From NCBI RefSeq assembly GCF_008124885.1, contig NZ_VNHX01000006.1, positions 109,544 through 173,543 on the forward strand: DNA of 64,000 nucleotides, written 5' to 3'. This DNA comes from Sphingobacterium allocomposti (GTDB lineage Bacteria > Bacteroidota > Bacteroidia > Sphingobacteriales > Sphingobacteriaceae). A program made the translations under genes and the position numbers. This document shows, piece by piece, positions 26,683 through 34,992 of the stretch. The notes under the pieces are model-generated. The model was not told the origin of the DNA and made no database searches. It saw only the letters and a list, made by a program, of their open reading frames with translations. Position 1 is the stretch's first letter; every line of letters starts with the position of its first letter.

Positions 26683-26737
26683 GATGACAATTGCCGGTGG
26701 TAATAATAATGGATATGATAATCGAGTGTAAAACCAT
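26672..26737 (-). CDS. thrL: Threonine-operon leader peptide (thrL-type)
   Basis: A 21-codon ORF starting MVLHS and continuing III-S-III-TT-GN, then CHRRK and stop. Six Ile and two Thr codons are clustered in nine positions, and the segment ITTGN is the same as in the E. coli thr leader. A ribosome stalled on the Ile/Thr codons would leave GGAGGAAG just downstream free to form the antiterminator. A ribosome reaching the stop would cover it and let the terminator form. Control by isoleucine as well as threonine supply is expected. No Shine-Dalgarno is visible, which is normal in this phylum. Confidence 0.85.
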   Translation of the reverse strand: MVLHSIIISIIITTGNCHRRK

Positions 26738-26756
26738 GTTATTTTGAAAAACAGTC

Positions 26757-26789
26757 TAAATATAGGAGATAATATTCATAACCATCAAA
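26757..26789 (-). promoter_or_regulatory. Promoter of the thr operon
   Basis: On the minus strand: TTTG (26789-26786), 21 bases, TATATTTA (26764-26757, one mismatch to TAnnTTTG). The predicted start is near 26750, about 13 bases before the leader-peptide ATG. Confidence 0.6.
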
Positions 26790-26836
26790 TAAAATTTCAT
26801 TTTTTTTAAAAATTTCACAAAACAAATATCAAGAAA

Positions 26837-26862
26837 GTAGCTGAATAGCTACGCGGCTATTC
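26837..26862. repeat. Two overlapping dyads between divergent thr and peptidase promoters
   Basis: GTAGCT-GAAT-AGCTAC (26837-26852) and GAATAGC-TACGCG-GCTATTC (26843-26862) share their central part and exclude each other as hairpins. They lie about 50 bases behind the thr promoter and 75 bases behind the peptidase promoter. An operator or a decayed terminator are both possible. Confidence 0.35.
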
Positions 26863-26935
26863 GGGCGGCTTATCGATTCGCGATGTGAAAAACTGTTAAA
26901 ATTCGTTAAAGTCGCGTTAAATAATCGTGAAATAG

Positions 26936-26967
26936 TTTGGATGCATAAGCTTAATGTATTAGATTTG
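26936..26967 (+). promoter_or_regulatory. Promoter of the NlpC/P60 peptidase gene
   Basis: TTTG at 26936-26939, 20 bases, TAGATTTG at 26960-26967: a complete Bacteroidota promoter, one of the best in the window. Predicted start near 26974, 50 bases before the ATG. Confidence 0.75.
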
Positions 26968-27023
26968 CTTCAGTCTGTGTAGAAAATACAAGACAAATGT
27001 AAAGTTGTAATTAAAGCGAACAA

Positions 27024-27599
27024 ATGAATACAAAGAAACTAGTAGCAGGAATGCTCTTCATAGGCTTATGTCTAGTGTCGCAGGCACAAACAACCAAATC
27101 TACCTCAGCCGATCCTGATAACCTAGCTAAAGAATATTTCTCACAAATAATGGGCGTTGCATCGAACGCTATGGCTAACACGAAGCTATATCAATTTGTT
27201 TACGAATGGCTAGGCACTCCCTACCGGCTGGGCGGAGATTCGAAAAGAGGTATTGATTGTTCAAAATTCTCTTTGGCGGTTTACGAAAATGTTTTTAACA
27301 CCACGATCGGCTACAACAGCCGTAATCAATATGCTAACGTAAAACCAATCCGTAAAAATGACCTGCAGCCCGGAGATTTGGTCTTTTTCAAAATCCGTAG
27401 CAGACATATCACACACGTCGGCGTTTACCTGGGAGACGACAAGTTCGCTCACGCCTCATCAAGCAGAGGTGTTATGGTAAGCAACTTAAATGAAGCCTAC
27501 TGGAAACGCTATTACTACAATGGCGGCCGGCCGTTTGAGGAGGAGAAGATCATGACCGCAAATGCCGGGGCAGAAGACGAAAACAAAAATCTGAACTAG
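27024..27599 (+). CDS. Exported NlpC/P60 (C40) peptidoglycan endopeptidase
   Basis: Cleaves stem peptides of peptidoglycan in the periplasm. The 191-residue protein has a signal peptide (residues 1 to about 22, ending SQAQ). The NlpC/P60 domain spans about 55-180: GTPYRLGGDSKRGIDCSKF with the nucleophile Cys79, and SRHITHVGVYLGDDKFAHASS with His131. PGDLVFFKI between them is typical of the family. All expected catalytic residues are present. There is no cell-wall anchor or SH3 domain, so it is a minimal enzyme. It is monocistronic, with a strong promoter and terminator. Confidence 0.92.
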   Translation: MNTKKLVAGMLFIGLCLVSQAQTTKSTSADPDNLAKEYFSQIMGVASNAMANTKLYQFVYEWLGTPYRLGGDSKRGIDCSKFSLAVYENVFNTTIGYNSRNQYANVKPIRKNDLQPGDLVFFKIRSRHITHVGVYLGDDKFAHASSSRGVMVSNLNEAYWKRYYYNGGRPFEEEKIMTANAGAEDENKNLN

Positions 27600-27623
27600 T
27601 TTCTCTTAATTCCAAATACTGAA

Positions 27624-27662
27624 GATAAAAGGTCTGGGCATACATCCAGACCTTTTATCGTT
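27624..27662 (+). terminator. Terminator of the C40 peptidase gene
   Basis: GATAAAAGGTCTGG / CCAGACCTTTTATC, 14 perfect pairs with an eight-base loop. The T-run is within the 3' arm. Confidence 0.8.
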
Positions 27663-27914
27663 AATATACCACGCTGTCACTGGCACCGCTCCCGGGAACA
27701 GTGGGCTTGCGCCCGCCTATAGGAAGTATGCGAAAAAAGACATTGTAGGAAGATCCGCCGCAACGAAGCCGGTGCCTTGCACTATCGACACTCCATCGAG
27801 AACATCCGGCAGACAGCTTCCGGCTCAACTGATCGACCTACTTATATACGTGTCACGTCTCTCTTTTCTTTAAAAGATTTAGTACTTTTACCTCGGTAAT
27901 ACAAAGCACAAAAC
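27663..27914. other. Intergenic stretch without a supported gene
   Basis: About 250 bases, moderately GC-rich then AT-rich before the next gene. It has TACTTTTA near 27890 as a possible weak -7 box. Nothing else recognised. Confidence 0.35.
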
Positions 27915-28430
27915 ATGTCTAATAAAAGAACACTTATTTTAGATAAAGAGCAAATTCACCAAAAGTCTATCCGCATTGCGTACCAGATTCTGGAAGACAA
28001 TTTCGAAGAAGAATCAATTGTATTAGTAGGCATTGCCGATCGGGGCTATGTATTCGCGACACGATTACAGCAGATTTTAAGGGATCTTGCACCTCAAAAA
28101 TCTTTTGAGCTGCTGAAGGTAACCATTGCTAAGACAAAAAGGAAATTAGAAGCAAGTGTAGATGGCTCAATCACGATCGCTGAAAACAAAGTGATCGTAC
28201 TGGTAGACGATGTGTTGAACAGTGGACGTACCCTCGCGTACGGGCTGGGCATGTTTTTGGATGTTCCGCTGAAAAAGATGCGTACGGCGGTATTGATCGA
28301 CCGGTCGCATCATCAGTTCCCACTATTCAGCGACTACTATGGTCTAAAGCTGTCCACTATCCTAAAAGAACACGTGGAGGTTGTTTTAAGCGAATTTGAT
28401 GGAGAGGAAGATGCGGCCTGGTTGTCCTAA
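27915..28430 (+). CDS. Phosphoribosyltransferase-family protein (PyrR-like type)
   Basis: A 171-residue type-I phosphoribosyltransferase fold. The PRPP-binding loop is VIVLVDDVLNSGRTLAYGL near residues 95-113, and the N-terminal part IRIAYQILEDNFEEESIVLVGIADRGY resembles PyrR and uracil or hypoxanthine transferases. A separate and clearer pyrR gene is at 53143, so this is a paralogue with an unknown base specificity or a regulatory role. It is alone in its transcription unit and convergent with the MltD-like gene, only 27 bases away, with no terminator seen between them. Confidence 0.85.
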   Translation: MSNKRTLILDKEQIHQKSIRIAYQILEDNFEEESIVLVGIADRGYVFATRLQQILRDLAPQKSFELLKVTIAKTKRKLEASVDGSITIAENKVIVLVDDVLNSGRTLAYGLGMFLDVPLKKMRTAVLIDRSHHQFPLFSDYYGLKLSTILKEHVEVVLSEFDGEEDAAWLS

Positions 28431-28457
28431 GCCGCACCTCTACTTTTTAAAATACCC

Positions 28458-29894
28458 TTACGACTTCCGGATCTTAAGCCGCTGACCGATCTGGAGTGCG
28501 CTTCCCTGTAAATTATTGTCCGCCTTTATCTTTGTTACGGTGCTTCCCTTAAACTTCATTGCAATGCCGGATAAGGTGTCTCCTTTACGGACGGTGTACG
28601 TCGTATAGGTTACAGCTGCGAGCCGGCTCCGATCTTTGTCCTGCCGGACAGGAGCACCAGCGAGCGTCGAAGATTCCTCCTTTTGAACAATCAGCGTACG
28701 GCCCGCTATCAGGCTGTTGGAAGAAAGACTGTTCCACGCTTTCAGGTCTTGCACACTCACACCGAATTTCTGCGACACAGCGCTTAAAGTCTCCCCTTTA
28801 CGGACGAGATATTTACGTTCGGCGGGTCCAGTTCTCTCTGCCAGTGCCAGCTGCGGCGTCGCGTTTAGAGCGTTATTCAGAGCCGCATATAATAAGCTAT
28901 CGTTAAGCGTCGTCGTCTCTGGAATAATCAGCCGTTTGGGTTTGTCCGCGCTCGCCGCAACCACCGAGCGCTTAAACCAGGGATTAAACATTCTTACTGT
29001 TTCTACAGGCAGATCGACAGCTTTGGCAACCTGATCAAGATCTACGTTATTTTCCACCATCACTGGCTTCGCCGCCCAGGAGAATGCTGTCGGCGCAGAT
29101 TCGATACCATACTCTCTAGCATGTTTTAAAGCATAGGTCATCGCAATGAATTTAGGAATGTAGTTCTGCGTTTCCTGAGGTAGGTAAGGACTGAGCTGCC
29201 AGAAGTCCGGCCGTTCAAGCCCAGATCGCTGTATGGCCCGGCGTACAGCCCCTCTCCCGCAATTATAAGAAGCCAGCGCCAGCAGCCAGTCATTAAACTC
29301 ATCGTAGGCCTCCTTAAAATAACGGCTCGCCGCGTAGCATGCCGCGTAAGGGTCTTTCCGTTCGTCTACGTACCCATCAATGGTCAGATCATAAACCTTA
29401 GCCGTACTATACATGAACTGCCAAAGGCCCACCGCTCCTGACCGGGATACCAGATGTGGATCCAGGGACGACTCGACGACCGATATATATTTAATTTCGT
29501 CGGGCAGGTTGCTTTCCGCCAGAATACTTTCGTAAATCGGGAAATAGTAATCGGCCAGCCCCTGTAGCTTGCACATATAAGGATGGTAATTGCGCGAAAT
29601 ATATTTATCTATATAGGATTTTATCTTCTCGTTAAAGGCCAGCGGAACGGTTCGTTGAATCTTCCGCATCCGATGGAAAATTACCGAGTCTTCTGCCGTA
29701 TGGACAGCATCTGCATATGACAAGCGCTTTAAAGAATCAACACTCGAAAAGATAACGTCGCGTTGTGCTGTCGTTGCCTCCTTGAGGTGTAATGGGAATT
29801 CCTCTGTTTCTGTGTTGGCCATGTCCTGCGCATAGGTAGATTGCGATAAACTCAGGACACAAAAAGGTATTACCCATAAATGGTTTTTTATCAT
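28458..29894 (-). CDS. MltD-like membrane-bound lytic transglycosylase with two LysM domains
   Basis: Cuts glycan strands of peptidoglycan to 1,6-anhydro ends. The 478-residue protein has a signal peptide (residues 1 to about 22). The SLT domain (about 110-240) has the catalytic Glu141 in VVESSLDPHLVSRSGAVGLWQFM and the motif NYIPKFIAMTYA. Two C-terminal LysM repeats, at about 363-406 (YLVRKGETLSAVSQKFGVS) and 431-476 (YTVRKGDTLSGIAMKFKGS), bind peptidoglycan. It is the last gene of the minus-strand envelope group that also holds tatA and the EnvC-like gene. Confidence 0.92.
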   Translation of the reverse strand: MIKNHLWVIPFCVLSLSQSTYAQDMANTETEEFPLHLKEATTAQRDVIFSSVDSLKRLSYADAVHTAEDSVIFHRMRKIQRTVPLAFNEKIKSYIDKYISRNYHPYMCKLQGLADYYFPIYESILAESNLPDEIKYISVVESSLDPHLVSRSGAVGLWQFMYSTAKVYDLTIDGYVDERKDPYAACYAASRYFKEAYDEFNDWLLALASYNCGRGAVRRAIQRSGLERPDFWQLSPYLPQETQNYIPKFIAMTYALKHAREYGIESAPTAFSWAAKPVMVENNVDLDQVAKAVDLPVETVRMFNPWFKRSVVAASADKPKRLIIPETTTLNDSLLYAALNNALNATPQLALAERTGPAERKYLVRKGETLSAVSQKFGVSVQDLKAWNSLSSNSLIAGRTLIVQKEESSTLAGAPVRQDKDRSRLAAVTYTTYTVRKGDTLSGIAMKFKGSTVTKIKADNNLQGSALQIGQRLKIRKS

Positions 29895-30002
29895 AAGGCT
29901 TTATTTTATGAATAAATTCACTACCTAGGTATACGATTTAGACAATATCAATTTATGATTTATAAACGTCAATACGACGTGTTTAGTATGTGGCCCGCCT
30001 AT

Positions 30003-30045
30003 AAAAAATTAAAGAGCTTCATAGCGACGCCATGAAACTCTTTAA
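30003..30045 (-). terminator. Terminator of tatA
   Basis: On the minus strand TTAAAGAG-t-TTCAT / ATGAA-g-CTCTTTAA followed by six T, 16 bases after the tatA stop. Confidence 0.8.
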
Positions 30046-30060
30046 CCCTGTCAACACCAG

Positions 30061-30261
30061 TTACTGCTTTTGCGTACTGTTGTTCGTATCGTTCTTATTT
30101 TCGTTAGGATCTTCACGCTGTCCGTCTTTAAATTCTTTTACGCCGCGTCCTAACCCCCGCATCAATTCTGGAATTTTTTTACCTCCGAAAAGTAACAAAA
30201 CCAAAACCACTATGATGATAATCTCCTGTGTTCCGATAAATAGTAATCCCGATGTGTACAT
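30061..30261 (-). CDS. tatA: Sec-independent translocase subunit TatA/TatE
   Basis: Forms the protein-conducting part of the twin-arginine export system in the inner membrane. The 66-residue product has a short N-terminal membrane helix (about residues 6-22, [17 protein letters not shown]), the Phe-Gly hinge followed by [20 protein letters not shown] (amphipathic helix), and a charged Asn/Asp-rich tail. Length and motifs match TatA rather than TatB. No tatC is in the window. Candidate Tat substrates here are the products at 4233 and 19245. It has its own promoter and terminator. Confidence 0.92.
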   Translation of the reverse strand: MYTSGLLFIGTQEIIIIVVLVLLLFGGKKIPELMRGLGRGVKEFKDGQREDPNENKNDTNNSTQKQ

Positions 30262-30276
30262 AGTTTTAAAATCTTA

Positions 30277-30310
30277 ACGTTGCTTTCATTATCAACGTCT
30301 TACAAATATA
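30277..30310 (-). promoter_or_regulatory. tatA promoter and 5'-UTR hairpin
   Basis: The minus strand reads TATATTTG (30310-30303), a perfect -7 box, with a predicted start near 30297. Right at the mRNA 5' end, ACGTTG (30298-30293) pairs with CAACGT (30282-30277) around a ten-base loop. Confidence 0.55.
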
Positions 30311-30336
30311 TAATTTAATTATTTAAATCCGTGTAA

Positions 30337-31608
30337 CTATTTTGCTAGCCACGACGATGGATTCATTGCTGTCTGTCCCTGGAATACACCGAAGTTCACC
30401 ACCGAATAACCGGCATCCGGATCCTCGTCTGCGGTACCTATCTGTTGTCCTCGTCCGACCTTCTGTCCCCGGCGTACGGAGACCGTCTTCAGGTTAGAAT
30501 AAGAAGTAAAATATTCCCCGTGTTTAATGACAACAAAGCTACCGATCACCTGCACAACCTCCCCTTCGAACACGGCCTTCACCGGTGCATTGCTTGCCGT
30601 GCGTATGGCGATATCGGAGTTATCTATGCGTACATTGCGTTCCACGGTTTCGAATCCGAAGTTTCGCACGATATTCCCCTGACTTACCGGCCACGGTAAA
30701 CGGCCGCGGTTAGACTTGAAGTCTGCCGAAAGCTTCGCTGCTTCCGGTGTTGATCTCAAGATCTCGCTGTCCGATTTACGTGGTGTGGCCTTTTCTACCT
30801 CGGCCACCGTTTTGCCTGTGCGTTTAGCTTCAGCTTCTGCAGCTTTACGCCGTGCCTCTTCCGCGCGTCGGCGCTCCTCTTCAATTTCTCTTCGGATCGC
30901 AGCCTGAATCATGGCGTCAATGCGTTTCTTCTCCTGCTGCTTCTTGCTAAGCTGCCCTCTATAGTTTGACTCTTCGCGACGAAGTTCGCTCAGCTCCTTA
31001 GCGTGCTCAGCCCGATCCTTGGCGATAATGGCCTTTTCCGCCTCCTGCTCTTTCAACAGCTTCTGCTGCATCTCCCGATCGCGTTCAAGCTGTGCAATCT
31101 TCAACTCAATCTCTTTTTTCGTTGCCTCAATCTCAGCAGCTTTTATCTTCCGCGCGTCGTTGAATTGCTGGAGGTATTTAACCCGCTTAAAAGCCTGATT
31201 GAAGTCCTTCGATGCAAAAATGAACATCAGTTTATTGTATCCGTTTTTATTACGGAAAGCAAACAGGATCATTTTCTCGTAATCCTTCCGCATCTTCTCC
31301 AGCTCAGCCTTCAGCTGGTTGACAATCTTCGTGTTGGACTGTATGTTATTGTTGATGATCCGCAGTTCCGAGTTTATGGTGTTAATCTTATCCTCCCGAA
31401 GATCTAATTGGCGGCTCAATGCGTTGACTTCCTTTTGAGAAAGTAGTTTCTGTTGTGTCTTAGCCCGCAGCACCTTCGTCAACTCCGCTATTTCCGCATC
31501 AATTTTCTCCCGCTGCTTCTTCAATTCGGCACTGCTCTGTGCAGAGACAGCTCCGATTCCTAAACCACATATAATTAAGAAACTAAATAAAAGTTTTTTT
31601 AAATCCAT
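30337..31608 (-). CDS. EnvC-like murein hydrolase activator (degenerate LytM domain)
   Basis: A 423-residue exported protein with a signal peptide (LLFSFLIICGLGIGAVSAQ). A long coiled coil fills about residues 25-270 (AELKKQREKIDAEIAELTK; later EEERRRAEEARRKAAEAEAKR). The C-terminal LytM/M23 domain is at about 310-420. The zinc-ligand positions of active M23 enzymes are replaced (RIDNSDIAI, SYSNLK, NFGVF), as in E. coli EnvC, so it probably activates an amidase rather than cutting itself. The ATG at 31608 (MDLKKLLF) is chosen over an upstream in-frame start because the signal peptide begins there. It lies 98 bases after the DUF4292 gene. Confidence 0.9.
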   Translation of the reverse strand: MDLKKLLFSFLIICGLGIGAVSAQSSAELKKQREKIDAEIAELTKVLRAKTQQKLLSQKEVNALSRQLDLREDKINTINSELRIINNNIQSNTKIVNQLKAELEKMRKDYEKMILFAFRNKNGYNKLMFIFASKDFNQAFKRVKYLQQFNDARKIKAAEIEATKKEIELKIAQLERDREMQQKLLKEQEAEKAIIAKDRAEHAKELSELRREESNYRGQLSKKQQEKKRIDAMIQAAIRREIEEERRRAEEARRKAAEAEAKRTGKTVAEVEKATPRKSDSEILRSTPEAAKLSADFKSNRGRLPWPVSQGNIVRNFGFETVERNVRIDNSDIAIRTASNAPVKAVFEGEVVQVIGSFVVIKHGEYFTSYSNLKTVSVRRGQKVGRGQQIGTADEDPDAGYSVVNFGVFQGQTAMNPSSWLAK

Positions 31609-31706
31609 GAACCATTTTATCTTAATGTCGGCCAACGCAAGCCCACAAAAATAAGGATATACCTTATTATCCCGCACATTTTTTTGTGCTTTTTTCCAAA
31701 TCCCAC

Positions 31707-32486
31707 TTAGTCTAGCACCTTGTATCTAGCTGATACTGAAAAGGGCATCTCCACTGGCTCGTTAAACGCTACCCTATTGTAGTTTAGCTGCGCTTTTAGC
31801 GAAACATCTCCTCCTACGATATTTAACGCTATATTTTGCGGAAAATTATACCCGCCTGTATTTGCAAAATCGCTATAGAACGCCTCTAGGTTTTGGCTTC
31901 CGCCGACCTCCTGCAGAACGAAATTAAAAGGTCTGTTTGTTTTGTTGATACGGTACTGGAAAGACAGCTGATCTTTTATACCGACAACGATAAACTCGTC
32001 CGAAGCGCTGGCCACCTGCACATTTTCCGTCCGCAAAAGGTTCGAAGAAACATTAGCCAGCAGCAGGTCCTGCAATGTAGCGAAGGTAATCCCCTCGTTG
32101 GTGTATTGATAAATATACGAAAAAGGCTTTCCGATATACTCGCCCTGCAGCTTATTGATGATCTTCACACTATCGGGCGTGATCAGCACCCTCGCCACTT
32201 CAACACCGAGGATTGCCGTTACCGACATCCAGATAGCTTTGTCACGCTGTACACGCATATGTAAGGTGACATCATGAACCTGTTTGTTCATCTCTATTTT
32301 GGTCTTCGCTCTTCCGGAAAAGGTATGGAAGTCCAAGTTGTTCAGCTCAAATGTCTTTATAGCAGCCACGTTGGCGTTATCGACAGCCTTCGGCGTCCCG
32401 TGTGACGGAAGGGTGACGCGCTGTTTCGTTTTGCAGGCTGCAAAAAGAAATGTCATTACGATCAAAAAATAAACTCTACTCCACAT
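31707..32486 (-). CDS. DUF4292 lipoprotein
   Basis: A 259-residue lipoprotein: signal VYFLIVMTFLFAA with lipidated Cys18, followed by KTKQRV. The body matches the Bacteroidota DUF4292 family (FSGRAKTKIEMNKQVHDVTLHMRVQRDKAIWMSV, VARVLITPDSVKIINKLQGEY), which looks like a LolA/LolB-type half-barrel. A role in lipoprotein or envelope-lipid handling is therefore a reasonable guess, but none is established. The start overlaps the end of the TPR gene by 11 bases, and EnvC follows. This neighbour set recurs in Bacteroidota as I recall it. Confidence 0.85.
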   Translation of the reverse strand: MWSRVYFLIVMTFLFAACKTKQRVTLPSHGTPKAVDNANVAAIKTFELNNLDFHTFSGRAKTKIEMNKQVHDVTLHMRVQRDKAIWMSVTAILGVEVARVLITPDSVKIINKLQGEYIGKPFSYIYQYTNEGITFATLQDLLLANVSSNLLRTENVQVASASDEFIVVGIKDQLSFQYRINKTNRPFNFVLQEVGGSQNLEAFYSDFANTGGYNFPQNIALNIVGGDVSLKAQLNYNRVAFNEPVEMPFSVSARYKVLD

Positions 32487-34191
32487 AACCCCTTGTTGTT
32501 ATTTTCGTCTTTAGTTTCTCCACATCAATTCCGCTCCCCTCGCTGGCGGCCAACGCCTTCTCCCACTGCCTGACTGCTTCTTTCCTATTCCCTACCTTAG
32601 ACAGTATGTCACCATAATGCTCGTACAGGACGGCCGATGGATTAGCCCCCTTGATCGCCTTCTCCATCCACTGCAGAGCCTCTTTATATTTCTCCTGTTT
32701 AAATAGTACCCATGCATAAGTATCCTGAAAGGTGGATGAGGCTGGATCCAGCTCGTTCGACTTTCTCGATAGCTCCTCTGCCAGCTCCAGCTTCTCGTTC
32801 CGTTCGGACAAATAATAAGCATAATTGTTCATGGCTGTCGCATTCGTACTGTCCAGCTTTATAGCCTCCTCATAGGCTACATCGGAGACCTCAACCATCT
32901 TTAGCTTATGGTATAAATCCCCAAGTCCGGCATAAATCAAAGACTGAAGGTAATTGTTTTCGTGTCCGCTGTTATCCAGGGCAGTCTCCATCATCTTCCT
33001 TGCGTTATCGGTATCATCTTTCACCATATAGGCCAGCCCCGTAAAATACAGCAATATTGGATTGTTAGGATTGGCCTCCAATGCTTCAAACCCATGGCTG
33101 ATCGCCTGATCGGCGTCATTCAGCGCCAGCTCGACGTTCATGAGCATGCGCCACGCGTCGACATGGTTTCTGTTAATTCCTATCGCTGTTAAGAACAGGG
33201 AACGGGCCTCCTGCAGATTACCCCGTCTCCACAGTACGTCTCCCTTAGCTACATGACTATCGGCTATGCGTGGGTGTTTTAGAACGAGCGTATTCGCCAG
33301 ATCCTGAATCTGGTCGAGAGTAAACGTAGACCGGCCACTAAGCAACGTGAACATCACACGCTGTTTGTCTGCGTAGTTGACATCCGTTGCGTCGAAAGCC
33401 TTTTTTAGTGCATCAAATGCAAGCTTATCCTTTTTATCTGCTGTGTAGGCGTCGGCCAGGTCTAAATACAGCAGGTTATCGTTTGTATTTTTTAACCCGC
33501 GGTCAAGCACCTGTATAGCCTGTTTCACATTTTTCTTATCCAAATAGAGGTAGCCTAACGTGCTATATACTTGCCGGATGCCGGAATTTTCACGGAACCA
33601 CGGCATCAGTGTTGTCTCGGCTTCTTCCTTACGGTCGAGATCCACGAGTATTTCAGCCTTAATAACATCGAGGGTATCCGTTTTTCCGAAGCGCGAAACG
33701 GTTGTATCGTAGGTCTGCAAGGCGGCTTCGGATTGTCTGTTCGCGTGCAGCAACATGATTTTCTCACGATAAAGCGAGCTGTTGTCCGGATACGCCTCTA
33801 TAACTTTGTCGACCACCGGCAATGCGCCCTGTAGATCTCCATTACCTTTATGCAGTTCAACAAGATAGTTCGCAAACAACAGGTTCTTCGGCTCGAGCTC
33901 AAACGCCTTTTCAGCCAGAGGAATAGCAACCTCAAAATTTCTCGCCTGTCCGAACAGCAAGGCCTTCGCGTAATGCACTTCGGCCGCCTCCGGATATTTG
34001 GCTATCACCTGGTCGAGGCTTTCTATCGCTCCAGCAATGTTACCGGTACGAAGCTTGCTTTCCACCGCTGCCAGTTCCTGCTTATAGGGCTTATCTTCTG
34101 CTACATGCTGCTGGGCGTACGCATTCTGGGGTCCCGCAAGACACACCGCTGCAAATATACCCAGGCAAACTACACTTCTATAAATATTCAT
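32476..34191 (-). CDS. Exported tetratricopeptide-repeat protein
   Basis: A 571-residue protein with a signal peptide (residues 1 to about 26, ending NAYAQ) and TPR repeats over most of its length: for example AAEVHYAKALLFGQARNFEV, NPNNPILLYFTGLAYMVKDD, and ATAMNNYAYYLSERNEKLE...STFQDTYAWVLFKQEKYKEAL. TPR solenoids hold protein complexes together. It is the first gene of a minus-strand unit with the DUF4292 lipoprotein (11-base overlap) and the EnvC-like activator, so a scaffold role in an envelope complex is inferred. Confidence 0.88.
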   Translation of the reverse strand: MNIYRSVVCLGIFAAVCLAGPQNAYAQQHVAEDKPYKQELAAVESKLRTGNIAGAIESLDQVIAKYPEAAEVHYAKALLFGQARNFEVAIPLAEKAFELEPKNLLFANYLVELHKGNGDLQGALPVVDKVIEAYPDNSSLYREKIMLLHANRQSEAALQTYDTTVSRFGKTDTLDVIKAEILVDLDRKEEAETTLMPWFRENSGIRQVYSTLGYLYLDKKNVKQAIQVLDRGLKNTNDNLLYLDLADAYTADKKDKLAFDALKKAFDATDVNYADKQRVMFTLLSGRSTFTLDQIQDLANTLVLKHPRIADSHVAKGDVLWRRGNLQEARSLFLTAIGINRNHVDAWRMLMNVELALNDADQAISHGFEALEANPNNPILLYFTGLAYMVKDDTDNARKMMETALDNSGHENNYLQSLIYAGLGDLYHKLKMVEVSDVAYEEAIKLDSTNATAMNNYAYYLSERNEKLELAEELSRKSNELDPASSTFQDTYAWVLFKQEKYKEALQWMEKAIKGANPSAVLYEHYGDILSKVGNRKEAVRQWEKALAASEGSGIDVEKLKTKITTRGYVE

Positions 34192-34466
34192 CTAATGTCC
34201 TTCTTGCTATCACTCTATAATTATAAAGATGGCAAAAAAAAGTAAAAGTTTACTTATTCCATCTTAAAACATGTTAAATATTGACAATGTCAAGAGCTTG
34301 TGACGAAACCGACGGTGTTGGCGATGTTGTCTATCGCCCCGCCGTGGGGCGATAGAGCGGCAAACATCAGAGCGAGGACAGGACTCTGTGAATCAACATC
34401 CTATCGCGGCGGAATAATGCATGCACTTCTTTTATATTTCATTTTTAAATTTAAAAATATTTATCG
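34192..34466. other. Intergenic stretch with a perfect GC-rich hairpin at 34330-34356
   Basis: Between the divergent TPR and rplM units. TCTATCGCCCC / GGGGCGATAGA forms 11 perfect pairs around GCCGT; no T-run follows. A short palindrome TTGACAATGTCAA is at 34281-34293. No gene is supported. Confidence 0.45.
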
Positions 34467-34502
34467 TACCTTTGCAGACCTCATTGTAGGGATTACAAGA
34501 GG
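34467..34502 (+). promoter_or_regulatory. rplM operon promoter and 5'-terminal hairpin
   Basis: TACCTTTG at 34467-34474 is a perfect -7 box with a start near 34479. Beginning there, CCTC-a-TTGTA (34479-34488) pairs with TACAA-GAGG (34494-34502) around GGGAT: nine pairs and one bulged A. The hairpin lies at the extreme 5' end of the rplM-rpsI-rpsB mRNA, where a ribosomal protein could bind for feedback control. Confidence 0.55.
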
Positions 34503-34537
34503 AGTTATACATTTATTAATTAATTAAATAAAAGCAA

Positions 34538-34981
34538 GTGAATACGTTAAGTTACAAAACTGTCTCTGCCAACAAGAACACCGTTAACAAGGAGTGGATC
34601 GTTGTTGACGCTGAAGGAGAGATTTTGGGGCGCTTGGCAAGCGAAATTGCGAAAGTAATTCGCGGAAAGCACAAGCCTACGTTCACCCCACACGTAGACT
34701 GTGGAGATAACGTGATTGTTATCAATGCAGACAAAGTTAGATTGACAGGAAACAAACTAGGCGACAAAGTATATGTTCGCTACACAGGCTACCCAGGCGG
34801 TCAGCGTTTTGTTTCTCCAAAGGAATTAATGGCTAAACATCCTGAGCGCATCATTGAGAAAGCTGTTCGTGGTATGCTTCCAAAGAACCGTTTAGGCCGT
34901 CAATTATTCAAAAACCTTTATGTTTATGCGGGTACAGAGCACAAACATGAAGCACAGAATCCAAAACCAGTTAAATTTTAA
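34538..34981 (+). CDS. rplM: 50S ribosomal protein L13
   Basis: An early-assembly protein of the large subunit. The 147 residues match the family throughout: [48 protein letters not shown], and [22 protein letters not shown]. The start is GTG at 34538, reached after a short AT-rich leader without a Shine-Dalgarno. rpsI follows after 11 bases, the conserved rplM-rpsI pair, and then rpsB. L13 is a known repressor of its own operon in other bacteria, which makes the 5' hairpin worth attention. Confidence 0.98.
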   Translation: MNTLSYKTVSANKNTVNKEWIVVDAEGEILGRLASEIAKVIRGKHKPTFTPHVDCGDNVIVINADKVRLTGNKLGDKVYVRYTGYPGGQRFVSPKELMAKHPERIIEKAVRGMLPKNRLGRQLFKNLYVYAGTEHKHEAQNPKPVKF

Positions 34982-34992
34982 GGAGAGCAAAC

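Noticed and set aside
11438..34300. A 14-base identity (GACAATGTCAAGAG) shared by 11438-11451 and 34283-34296
   Set aside because: Several 14-base identities are expected by chance in 64 kb, and the flanks do not match.
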